In this document: positions 1 to 5,412 of the stretch, one piece after another | Numbering within the stretch: the first letter of the stretch is position 1 | Layout of the letters: each line of letters begins with the position of its first letter | NCBI GenBank assembly: GCA_036521995.1 | Contig: DATDGR010000087.1 | Location: forward strand, 1 to 5,412 | Direction of reading: 5' to 3' | DNA length: 5,412 bases | From: Gp13-AA77 sp036521995 | GTDB lineage: Bacteria > Acidobacteriota > Terriglobia > UBA7540 | Position numbers and translations under genes: made by a program | The notes under the pieces: generated by a model | Database searches by the model: none | The model's input: the letters and a program-made list of their open reading frames with translations, nothing else | What the model was told of the DNA's origin: nothing

Positions 1-74
1 GCAGGCCAGAGGGTCTCAGCTTGCTGTTGCAACCAGCGTTGGACGTCGGTCGGGGATTCGGATTTAGGCTTCAC
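1..74 (-). CDS. N-terminal fragment of an unidentified protein, truncated by the window edge
   Basis: Reading leftward from a GTG at 74-72, an open frame runs off the edge and encodes VKPKSESPTDVQRWLQQQAETLWPA. It is hydrophilic, with a predicted amphipathic Gln/Trp-rich helix (residues 10-23) and no signal peptide. The GTG is the only usual start available: an in-frame TGA lies four codons upstream (89-87). There is no clear Shine-Dalgarno sequence, so a leaderless or weakly initiated message is possible. The stretch reads like real protein (varied residues, no low complexity), but 25 residues cannot identify it. From memory only, it resembles the start of small hypothetical proteins found near transposase genes (DUF6788-like). 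It is transcribed away from the cupin operon, so the two share the intergenic region at 75-416. Confidence 0.4.
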   Translation of the reverse strand, partial: MKPKSESPTDVQRWLQQQAETLWP

Positions 75-75
75 G

Positions 76-105
76 ATGTATGGATGTCATATAGCACACA
101 TACAT
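76..105. promoter_or_regulatory. Perfect 7-bp inverted repeat (ATGTATG-N16-CATACAT), candidate operator
   Basis: ATGTATG at 76-82 is mirrored exactly by CATACAT at 99-105. Two further ATGT/ACAT half-sites lie inside or next to it (84-87 and 98-101). The element abuts the GTG start of the leftward gene, and a TTGACA sits on the minus strand at 110-105, a -35-like match. The only -10-like hexamer, TATATG at 93-88, is just 11 bp further on, too close for a standard sigma-70 promoter. A repressor site over the leftward promoter is a reasonable reading. ATGT/ACAT half-sites recall PadR-family operators, but their usual 8-bp spacing is not met exactly. Confidence 0.35.
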
Positions 106-109
106 GTCA

Positions 110-416
110 AGCAAAAACTTACTATGAGTGGAATAAAAAAACCGCAAAAACACACGGTCCGAAACCCGTTCGGCCCTGATTTGACGCGGGATTTTGCGTT
201 TCGCACCAGAAACTAGACTAGGCCGCCTTTGCAAATCATTGCACGCCTAACTCTACATCGAGCAGATGAGTAATCGCTGCGGGGAGCGGTCCGCGACCAT
301 CAAGGTCATGCCGCGCAAGACCAGAGCATGACCTTCGATGCAATGTGAGGCACGATCGAGGATGGCACCGGTTCGAGCGGTTTGGAAAGTAGAAGATCAA
401 GTGAGGACTTCAGAAA
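110..416. other. Intergenic region between the leftward fragment and the cupin gene
   Basis: No convincing coding frame is visible. The left part (110-160) is A-rich on the plus strand. A 5-bp hairpin (CCGAA/TTCGG, loop 164-168) follows at 159-173. A weak plus-strand promoter could be TTGCAA at 229-234 with TCTACA at 252-257 (17-bp spacer); both boxes match consensus only partly. The inverted repeat at 302-335 is listed separately. GTGAGGA at 401-407 is the probable ribosome binding site of the cupin gene. Confidence 0.5.
302..335. promoter_or_regulatory. Perfect 10-bp inverted repeat upstream of the cupin gene
   Basis: AAGGTCATGC at 302-311 is repeated exactly in reverse complement as GCATGACCTT at 326-335, with a 14-bp centre. 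It lies 81 bp before the cupin start. No T-run follows on either strand, so it is not a classical intrinsic terminator. A dimeric repressor or activator site for the cupin-reductase operon, or a 5'-leader hairpin, would fit. The symmetry is seen directly; the function is inferred. Confidence 0.45.
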
Positions 417-812
417 ATGGACATCAAGAGAATTGGCTCGCAACCTTGCGCCAAGGGCCCGTCAGACTGGTTTACCGGGACGGTAAGGATCGATCCACTA
501 TTTCAGGCACCCGATCCGGCACTCGTTCAAGGTGCCAGCGTAACCTTCGAGCCGGGCGCGCGCACTGCATGGCACACGCACCCACTGGGCCAGACCTTAA
601 TCGTGACGGGCGGGTGCGGCTGGGCGCAGCGTTGGGGCGGGCCGATCGAGGAAATCCGGCCGGGTGATGTGGTCTGGTTCCCGCCCGGCGAGAAGCACTG
701 GCATGGGGCTACCCCGACCACGGCCATGATGCACATCGCCATTCAGGAGAAGCTCGACGGTAAGGTTGTCGACTGGCTGGAACAGGTCAGCGACGAACAA
801 TACAAGGCCTGA
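417..812 (+). CDS. Small metal-dependent cupin, (R)-hydroxynitrile lyase-like
   Basis: This 131-residue protein is a single cupin barrel with no signal peptide, so cytoplasmic. Motif 1 is GARTAWHTHPLGQTLIVTGG (residues 47-66) and motif 2 is PGDVVWFPPGEKHWHG (82-97). His53, His55, Gln59 and His94 stand exactly where the manganese ligands of Granulicella tundricola hydroxynitrile lyase are (as I recall them), with Gln replacing the Glu of classical cupins. Ala40, Val42, His96, His106 and Gln110 line the expected pocket. That family reversibly splits cyanohydrins into an aldehyde or ketone plus HCN, although the natural substrate of these bacterial cupins is not settled. GTGAGGA at 401-407, 9 nt before the ATG, supports this start. 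The reductase gene follows after 37 bp, suggesting an operon. Family identity is very likely; physiological activity is inferred. Confidence 0.95.
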   Translation: MDIKRIGSQPCAKGPSDWFTGTVRIDPLFQAPDPALVQGASVTFEPGARTAWHTHPLGQTLIVTGGCGWAQRWGGPIEEIRPGDVVWFPPGEKHWHGATPTTAMMHIAIQEKLDGKVVDWLEQVSDEQYKA

Positions 813-849
813 CTGAGGTCCGAAAAGCAACCCAAAGGAGCATAAACCC

Positions 850-1908
850 ATGGTACAAGGCGAAGGCCTACTCTGCTGCCAGTGCGACATTACCGCTGGC
901 CTCCACCGCGATCTCGCGGCGCGATCCAACCGAACACGATGTTCAGATCGAGATTCTATTCTGCGGTATCTGCCACTCCGATCTCCACCAAGTCCGTAAT
1001 GAGTGGAGCAACGTCATGCCGACAGTCTACCCCTGCGTCCCAGGCCATGAGATCGTTGGGCGTGTCACCAAGGTGGGCTCCGCAGTCGCCAAGTACAAGC
1101 CGGGCAACCTCGCCGCGGTCGGATGCATGGTCGATTCCGATCGCACCTGCCCCGAGTGCCAGGCTGGCCTCGAGCAGTTCTGCCCGAACTTCATCCTCAC
1201 CTACAACTTCCCAGACAAGCACCTCGGTGGCGTGACCTACGGTGGCTACTCCGATAGCATCGTCGTCGATGAACGCTTCGTTCTGCGAGTCCCCTCCAAC
1301 CTCGATCTCGCCGGAGCCGGGCCTCTCCTCTGCGCCGGAATCACAACCTACTCACCCATGCGCCACTGGGCGTCACCAAAGGCAAGAAACTTGGCGTGGT
1401 AGGTCTGGGCGGACTGGGCCCCATGGGCGTGAAGTTTGCTCACGCGCTCGGAGCCCACGTCGTTGTCTTCACGACCTCACCCAGCAAGAAGGAAGACGCA
1501 CTCCGCCTCGGCGCGGACGAAGTGGTCGTCTCCCGCAATGCCGACGAGATGCAAAAGCAGGCCGGCAGCTTCGACTTCATCCTCAACGCCGTCTCCGCCG
1601 ATCACGACATCAATGCCTACCTTCAACTCCTCCGCCGCGACGGTAACCTCACCCTCGTCGGCGCGCCTGAGAAGCCCATGGGCGTCTCCGCCTTCGCCCT
1701 CATCATGGGGCGCCGCAGCCTCTCCGGGTCGCCGATCGGCGGTATCCCCGAGACCCAGGAGATGCTGGACTTTTGCGGCGCACATAACATCACGGCCGAT
1801 GTCGAAGTGATCCCGATCCAGAAGGTCAACGAAGCCTACGAGAGACTGGTCAAGGCCGATGTGAAGTACCGCTTCTCCATCGATATGGCTTCTCTCAAGT
1901 CTGAGTAG
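850..1908 (+). pseudogene. Zinc-dependent NAD(P)-linked alcohol dehydrogenase / aldehyde reductase (YahK/CAD type), broken by two frameshifts
   Basis: Reading through two indels gives a full-length 352-residue medium-chain dehydrogenase that would reduce aldehydes to alcohols. Catalytic zinc residues are Cys41 (CGICHSD), His66-Glu67 (GHE) and Cys161. The structural zinc lobe has Cys100, Cys103 and Cys111, with Asp97 where the first Cys is usual. The Rossmann motif GLGGLG is at 185-190, and TSPSKK after the second strand suggests NADPH. The ATG at 850 follows AAAGGAG (834-840) by 9 nt. An extra base near 859-860 moves the reading to another frame, and one G missing from the run at 1368-1370 restores it. 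Without correction, translation from 850 stops at 997-999, the middle frame ends at 1402, and the C-terminal half is open at 1396-1908. The rest is undecayed, so recent mutation or sequencing error is likely. GDxV-type Asp is Asn86, and the common His after GLG is Pro191. Confidence 0.88.
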
Positions 1909-2095
1909 ACGATGCGCCGGCGGACGACGGCGCGGCCGGTTGCCGGGTAGATCGCGGGCCACGCGGAGACTACCCCCGGCGGTGCCGGCAAGGTGCCAGC
2001 CGAGGATGAGTCGCTCGGAATCCGTGCGAACTTCTGAAACCGCGCACGTAGCTAAATTAGCTGCCAAACCCAAAGCGGAGGGTTAGTGGCGGGCT
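1909..2095. other. Convergent intergenic gap with a short palindrome
   Basis: The reductase and permease genes end facing each other across 187 bp. A bidirectional terminator would be expected here, but I see no strong GC hairpin followed by a T-run on either strand. An imperfect GC-rich pairing exists between GCCGGGTAG (about 1941) and CTACCCCCGGC (about 1972). A perfect 13-bp palindrome, AGCTAAATTAGCT, lies at 2050-2062; its single-base centre suits a protein-binding site better than an RNA hairpin. Confidence 0.4.
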
Positions 2096-4594
2096 CTATT
2101 CATACCGCAGCGCCACCATCGGATCCACGCGGGCGGCACGGCGAGCAGGAATGTAGCTGGCCATTAGCCCGACCCCAGCCAGCGTCAACGTCACGGCTGC
2201 GAAGGTCAGGGGATCCGTTGCGTCAACGCCGTAGAGGAGGCGGGGGCCCGTCGGCCCACCCGCCAGTAGCACTCTGGAAAGAATACGTGCCGTAACCAGC
2301 GCACCGGCCAGCCCGGCGCCGAGTCCGAGCGTCGCCATGATCATCCACCTGCCTATCACGGTTCTGAAGAGGCTTTCCCGCCCGGCTCCAAGCGCCATAC
2401 GAATGCCGATCTCGTGCATGCGCTGGGTCACCGAATAGGACATCACGCCGTAGATGCCAACCCCCGCCAGGACCAGCGCCAGCCCGGCGAACAGTCCCAG
2501 CAGAACCATGGGGAAGCGATGCCCAGCCTGCGCATCGTCCACTACCTGGTCCATGGTTTCAACGTCGGCAATGGGCTGTTCCTTGTCCAACATGGCCACC
2601 TGCTGCTGTATGGCAGAGGTCAGGAGTGTCGGGTCGCCGGAGGTCCGCACTACCAGCATTCGCAGAAAGTCGTAGGTTGGCCCTTGGCTGTAAGGCACGT
2701 AAAGCTCGTCTTCGGGCTGCACTTGCAGGCCCCTGTTCTTTACGCTCCTCACCACACCCACGATCGAAAACCGAGCCGGCTGTTGGGCCGGCTGCTTTTT
2801 CCCGGCCGCGGCCGGAGCGGCACTCTCAACGCCGGGGAACTCGAGTTGGCTGCCGATGGGATCGCGTGCTTGCCAATAATCCCGCGCCAGGTTCTCACTG
2901 ATGATGGCCACACGGGGCGCATTCTGGTTGTCGGCTTCGGTGAAGAATCGGCCTTTGATCAACGGTATGCCCATGGTCCGGAAATAGTCCGGGCTGATCA
3001 CGCGATAGACTGCATCAGGCATCTCATTCGGCGGCGGCGTAGGACGGCCCGCGATTTGAAAGCTGTCGCCGTTGCCCCCGTCAGGCGGCAGGCCACCTCC
3101 ATTGAGGGCGGCCACCGACACCACCCCTGGCAGCGAGCCGACGTTGTGAACCAAGTTGCGGAAGAATTCCGCCTCACGGCTCCGCTCCGCGTAGCCGGGT
3201 CCTTCGAGGGCCACTCTCAGCGTCAACACGTTGTGAGGGTCGAACCCCAGGTCAGCTCGATTCAGAGCTGCGAAGGTCCGAATCAGCAGGCCTGCGCCCA
3301 CCAGCAGCACAAGTGCCAGAGCGAATTCCGAGCTCACCAGAAGGCCTCGCAGCCGGTGCTGGCGCGCCCCCCCGGTTGAGCCTCGACTGCTTTCCTTCAG
3401 GGCGTGATTCAGATCGAACTGCGATGCTCCGAGGGCAGGCGCCAACCCGAAGGCAATCCCGGTGGCGGCCGAAAGCACCAGGGTGAAGGCAAGTACTCCT
3501 AGGTTCAGGCTGGCCTGATCGAGCCCCGGCGTGTCCCCGGGAGCGAGCGCCACCAGAAGCTTCACGCCCCAGCTCGCCAGCAGCAGACCCAGGAAGCCAC
3601 CAGTCAGCGCCAACAGCACGCTCTCGGTGAGCAGCTGCCGGACCACGCGGCCCCGGCCAGCGCCCAGCGCGGTTCGAACCGCAATCTCCTTCTCACGGGC
3701 AGCAACCCGGGCCAGTTGCAGGTTGGCAAGGTTGGCGCACGCAATCAGGAGAACCATACCCACGGCGGCGAGCAGCACCAGCAAAGCAGGGCGTGTATCG
3801 CCGACCACCTGCTCATGCAGGCTGACCAACTCGACGCCCCAACCCTTCTGCTCCGGGTGAGCGGCTTCCAGGCCGCGGGCGATGGTATCCATCTCAGCCT
3901 GCGCCTGCTTGATCGTGACGCCGGGCCTCAGCCGCGCGACACAGCGATATTCATGCCAGGTGCGCTGAGGCCGGGTGAGATCCAGGCCCGCGATCCACAT
4001 TTCAGACTTGTCACCCCAAGGGGGAAAGTGGAAGCCCGGAGGCATGACGCCGAGGACCGTGAAGCGGCCGCGGTTAACGGCGATCTCGCGGCCCACCAGC
4101 GCCGGGTCGCCGCCATAACGCCGCTTCCAAAGACCATTGCTGAGCACCACCACGCGCGGCCCGCCGGGTTGATCTTCGTCGGGAACGAACGTCCGGCCGA
4201 GGGCAGGTTGCACCCCCAGCACCGAGAAAAAATCCGCCGAAACCTGCTCGCCGAAGACCTCAAGGGGCTCGCCCGATCCGCTGACATCGTAACTACGCTC
4301 ATCAACGGCGGCCATATCGGTGAAGACATGATTCTGCTTTCGCCAGTCCAGGAAGTTGGCAGCCGAAACAATGTTCTGAAACCAGCCCCGCGTCGGCTCC
4401 TGCTCCCACACAATCACCAGGCGGCCGGCATCCCGATAGGGCAACCGGTTGAGCAGCACTGCGTCAATCACGCTGAAGATAGCGCTGTTCGCTCCGATGC
4501 CCAGAGCCAGCGTCAGCACTGCCACGGCCGTGAAGCCCGGACTCTTCGCCAGCATCCGAAGTCCGTAGCGTAGGTCCTGAAACAGGGTTCCCAT
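2096..4594 (-). CDS. ADOP-class MacB/FtsX-like ABC transporter permease (duplicated orphan permease)
   Basis: This 832-residue inner-membrane protein has two copies of the MacB core-plus-FtsX unit. Copy 1: TM helix about 20-46, periplasmic core about 50-262, FtsX helices about 268-292, 325-350 and 365-390. Copy 2: TM 418-441, periplasmic core about 445-690, FtsX helices about 695-722, 750-772 and 795-815. The repeated cytoplasmic motifs EIAVRTALGAGRGRVVRQLL (303-322) and EIGIRMALGAGRESLFRTVI (728-747) prove the duplication and are the likely ATPase contact. The end, YIPARRAARVDPMVALRYE, is typical. The acidic/helical prefix domain found in some relatives is absent. No ATPase gene is nearby, as usual for the class; substrate is unknown. 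AGGAGG at 4607-4602 lies 7 nt before the ATG at 4594 but 1 nt before an upstream GTG (4600), so the ATG is preferred. There is an Ala/Pro/Gln patch at 591-608 and a probable small insertion at 778-785. Confidence 0.96.
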   Translation of the reverse strand: MGTLFQDLRYGLRMLAKSPGFTAVAVLTLALGIGANSAIFSVIDAVLLNRLPYRDAGRLVIVWEQEPTRGWFQNIVSAANFLDWRKQNHVFTDMAAVDERSYDVSGSGEPLEVFGEQVSADFFSVLGVQPALGRTFVPDEDQPGGPRVVVLSNGLWKRRYGGDPALVGREIAVNRGRFTVLGVMPPGFHFPPWGDKSEMWIAGLDLTRPQRTWHEYRCVARLRPGVTIKQAQAEMDTIARGLEAAHPEQKGWGVELVSLHEQVVGDTRPALLVLLAAVGMVLLIACANLANLQLARVAAREKEIAVRTALGAGRGRVVRQLLTESVLLALTGGFLGLLLASWGVKLLVALAPGDTPGLDQASLNLGVLAFTLVLSAATGIAFGLAPALGASQFDLNHALKESSRGSTGGARQHRLRGLLVSSEFALALVLLVGAGLLIRTFAALNRADLGFDPHNVLTLRVALEGPGYAERSREAEFFRNLVHNVGSLPGVVSVAALNGGGLPPDGGNGDSFQIAGRPTPPPNEMPDAVYRVISPDYFRTMGIPLIKGRFFTEADNQNAPRVAIISENLARDYWQARDPIGSQLEFPGVESAAPAAAGKKQPAQQPARFSIVGVVRSVKNRGLQVQPEDELYVPYSQGPTYDFLRMLVVRTSGDPTLLTSAIQQQVAMLDKEQPIADVETMDQVVDDAQAGHRFPMVLLGLFAGLALVLAGVGIYGVMSYSVTQRMHEIGIRMALGAGRESLFRTVIGRWMIMATLGLGAGLAGALVTARILSRVLLAGGPTGPRLLYGVDATDPLTFAAVTLTLAGVGLMASYIPARRAARVDPMVALRYE

Positions 4595-4656
4595 TAACAC
4601 ACCTCCTCGAAGCCTGGGGAGCGAAGAATTCCGCCCAGTAATATGGCAGTTTCCAT
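4594..4656 (-). CDS. Possible 20-codon leader ORF coupled to the permease
   Basis: The frame encodes METAILLGGILRSPGFEEVC. Its ATG (4656-4654) is preceded by AAGGA at 4667-4663 with 6 nt spacing, a strong ribosome binding site. Its TAA (4596-4594) shares one base with the permease ATG as TAATG, and the permease Shine-Dalgarno sequence (4607-4602) lies inside its last codons. That arrangement is the standard geometry of translational coupling. A 5-bp inverted repeat (TGGCA/TGCCA, 4660-4644) encloses the leader start codon. I do not recognise the peptide; it has no run of one amino acid as in attenuators. It may be a genuine leader peptide or chance, since a 20-codon frame is short. Confidence 0.4.
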   Translation of the reverse strand: METAILLGGILRSPGFEEVC

Positions 4657-4837
4657 GCCAGTTCCTTCCTGCAAGGCAACGCGCTGAAAAGCCTGGAGTT
4701 AGTAAGCTGAGTGCGGGTCAAACCGAGGCCCCTGTTCCGTTGCGGTTCGCAACAACCTGTCCGGAAGCGAACAAAGCTGGGAGCGGAGCGATAGGCCTGC
4801 GGGAATCGTGGGGCATTCCGAGCGGAGCCAGATTTGC

Positions 4838-4867
4838 TTGACGGGGCCGGCTGCAAGTGGATACGTA
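4838..4867 (+). promoter_or_regulatory. Weak candidate rightward promoter
   Basis: TTGACG at 4838-4843 matches the -35 consensus in five of six positions. TACGTA at 4862-4867 is a poor -10 box 18 bp further on. It would drive transcription into the repeat region, away from the permease. The -10 region lies within the palindrome ATACGTAT (4861-4868), which could equally be a protein-binding site. Confidence 0.2.
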
Positions 4868-4959
4868 TAGGTGGCTGCCTTTGCCGTTCAGGATCAAGTG
4901 GTGCTCCGGGAGGCCCATAGCTCAGTTAACCAAGAAGTAACCCAACCCCCCCCTAAAAG

Positions 4960-5070
4960 CCAAAGCTGGAATGTGGTTTGTAATCAACGACATAATCAAA
5001 AAAGGGGGGCCAGACCAAAGCTGGAATGTCCTTTAGAATCCATAAAACAAGGCTACACCCAAAGCTGGAA
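4960..5070. repeat. Three spaced direct repeats of CCAAAGCTGGAATGT, with outlying partial copies
   Basis: Two copies of CCAAAGCTGGAATGT are identical (4960-4974 and 5015-5029) and a third keeps the first 12 bases (5059-5070). All have the same orientation, with start-to-start distances of 55 and 44 bp. Partial copies lie outside: CAAAGCTGG at 4772-4780 and AAGCTGG at 5181-5187. Spacers are unrelated in sequence and unequal in length, so this is not a CRISPR array or a simple tandem repeat. Dispersed, same-strand sites of this kind resemble the multiple transposase-binding sites near the ends of IS21-type elements, or a cluster of regulator-binding sites. No transposase gene is visible in the window. 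Confidence 0.55.
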
Positions 5071-5264
5071 GGGGAGTCCAACCCAAGAACTACGACAACT
5101 CCCTTGTAGTCAGATTAATCCAGGGATCCTGCAGAGCCCAAGAAACCCAAGACGGGAGCCAGAGGCTCAGACGCAACGCGAAGCTGGGACACAATCCAAT
5201 TGGAATCAGTAGTCTACAGGCAATAGAGGATCAAGAGTGGGCGAGCACGAAAATCACGCCCAAA

Positions 5265-5396
5265 ATGGCGGAATCTGGGTATCCACTTGACTCAGGTAAC
5301 CCCTACCGGTTGTGGTTTCGCCTCGGTGTTTCGAACGATGGATGCGTAAGTGGCTGGTTCTACGGCCACCGCCTGCTGGACAAGCCGGAAGAATAG
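5265..5396 (+). CDS. Possible small hypothetical protein (43 residues)
   Basis: The frame from ATG 5265 to TAG 5394-5396 encodes a Gly/aromatic-rich peptide including the stretches NPYRLWFRLGVSNDG (12-26) and SGWFYGHRLLDKPEE (29-43). The residue mix, charged C-terminus and GC-rich third positions look protein-like and contrast with the non-coding region before it. The same frame stays open upstream through at least 5199 without a better start, so the N-terminus is uncertain and this could be the tail of a decayed longer gene. There is no good Shine-Dalgarno sequence before the ATG. I do not recognise a family and assign no function. Confidence 0.33.
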   Translation: MAESGYPLDSGNPYRLWFRLGVSNDGCVSGWFYGHRLLDKPEE

Positions 5397-5412
5397 TTTG
5401 CCTCGGCTGCGC

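Larger units (their letters stand above)
4657..5264. other. Long, mostly non-coding region upstream of the permease
   Basis: No frame here looks like a real protein. From left to right it holds: the leader ORF's ribosome binding site; a 6-bp stem with a three-base loop (GTTGCG/CGCAAC, 4739-4753); a possible rightward promoter at 4838-4867; the CAAAGCTGG repeats; an 8-base C-run (4946-4953) and an A6G6 run (4998-5009); an ACTAC/GTAGT inverted repeat (5089-5110); and the palindrome TCCAATTGGA (5195-5204). From about 4920 to 5260 the plus strand is richer in A and lower in GC than the genes, suggesting different ancestry from its surroundings. I see no strong promoter for the permease. Confidence 0.5.

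Noticed and set aside
1941..1982. Intrinsic terminator for the reductase
   Set aside because: The pairing is imperfect with a long loop, and no T-run follows on either strand.
1477..2073. Minus-strand open frame of 198 codons
   Set aside because: It mirrors the C-terminal half of the reductase, and the translation has no family resemblance.
2414..3379. Plus-strand open frame of 321 codons
   Set aside because: It lies wholly antisense to the well-supported permease, has unusual His/Arg/Gln-rich composition and no ribosome binding site; it is a by-product of high GC.
3716..4573. Plus-strand open frame of 285 codons
   Set aside because: It is antisense to the permease with no recognisable domain; the permease motifs and start signals explain this DNA.
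4598..4600. GTG as start of the permease
   Set aside because: Only 1 nt separates it from the Shine-Dalgarno sequence; the ATG at 4594 has ideal 7-nt spacing and gives the usual family N-terminus.
4718..4918. Minus-strand open frame of 66 codons upstream of the permease
   Set aside because: No family resemblance, no clear ribosome binding site, and it covers hairpin-bearing intergenic sequence.
4960..5070. CRISPR array
   Set aside because: Repeats are only 12-15 bp, spacing is uneven, and there are too few copies; no cas gene is present.
4871..5212. Plus-strand open frame of 113 codons
   Set aside because: It is Gln/Pro/Asn/Arg-rich, has no domain, runs through the direct repeats and homopolymer runs, and begins at a GTG without a ribosome binding site.

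Overview
The window looks like chromosomal DNA of a soil acidobacterium. The GC content is high. One gene encodes a duplicated MacB/FtsX-type permease of the ADOP class (acidobacterial duplicated orphan permease), a family heavily expanded in Acidobacteria. Another encodes a small cupin that is almost position-for-position the Granulicella-type hydroxynitrile lyase. I assign the phylum from these families and their style, not from a marker gene.

Layout. (1) 1-74, minus: the first 25 residues of a protein that runs off the left edge, preceded by a 30-bp region with an inverted repeat. (2) 110-416: non-coding, with a perfect 10-bp inverted repeat at 302-335 upstream of the cupin gene. (3) 417-812, plus: hydroxynitrile-lyase-like cupin. 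(4) 850-1908, plus: a zinc-dependent YahK/CAD-type aldehyde reductase whose frame is broken by two opposite single-base indels. (5) 1909-2095: convergent gap. (6) 2096-4594, minus: the 832-residue ADOP permease, preceded by a possible 20-codon leader ORF (4594-4656) whose stop overlaps its start as TAATG. (7) 4657-5264: mostly non-coding, with scattered copies of CAAAGCTGG. (8) 5265-5396, plus: a possible 43-residue small protein.

The cupin and the reductase are 37 bp apart, each with its own Shine-Dalgarno sequence, so they are probably one operon. Hydroxynitrile lyases release or consume an aldehyde plus HCN, and YahK-like enzymes reduce aldehydes, so a shared aldehyde or cyanohydrin role is reasonable but is inference. 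The permease is convergent to this operon, has no ATPase gene beside it in the window, and is probably functionally unrelated.

I found no CRISPR array, tRNA, rRNA, intact transposase or recognisable defence system. The points most worth a second look are the coupled leader ORF, the paired frameshifts in the reductase, the exact active-site match of the cupin, and the CAAAGCTGG repeat field.
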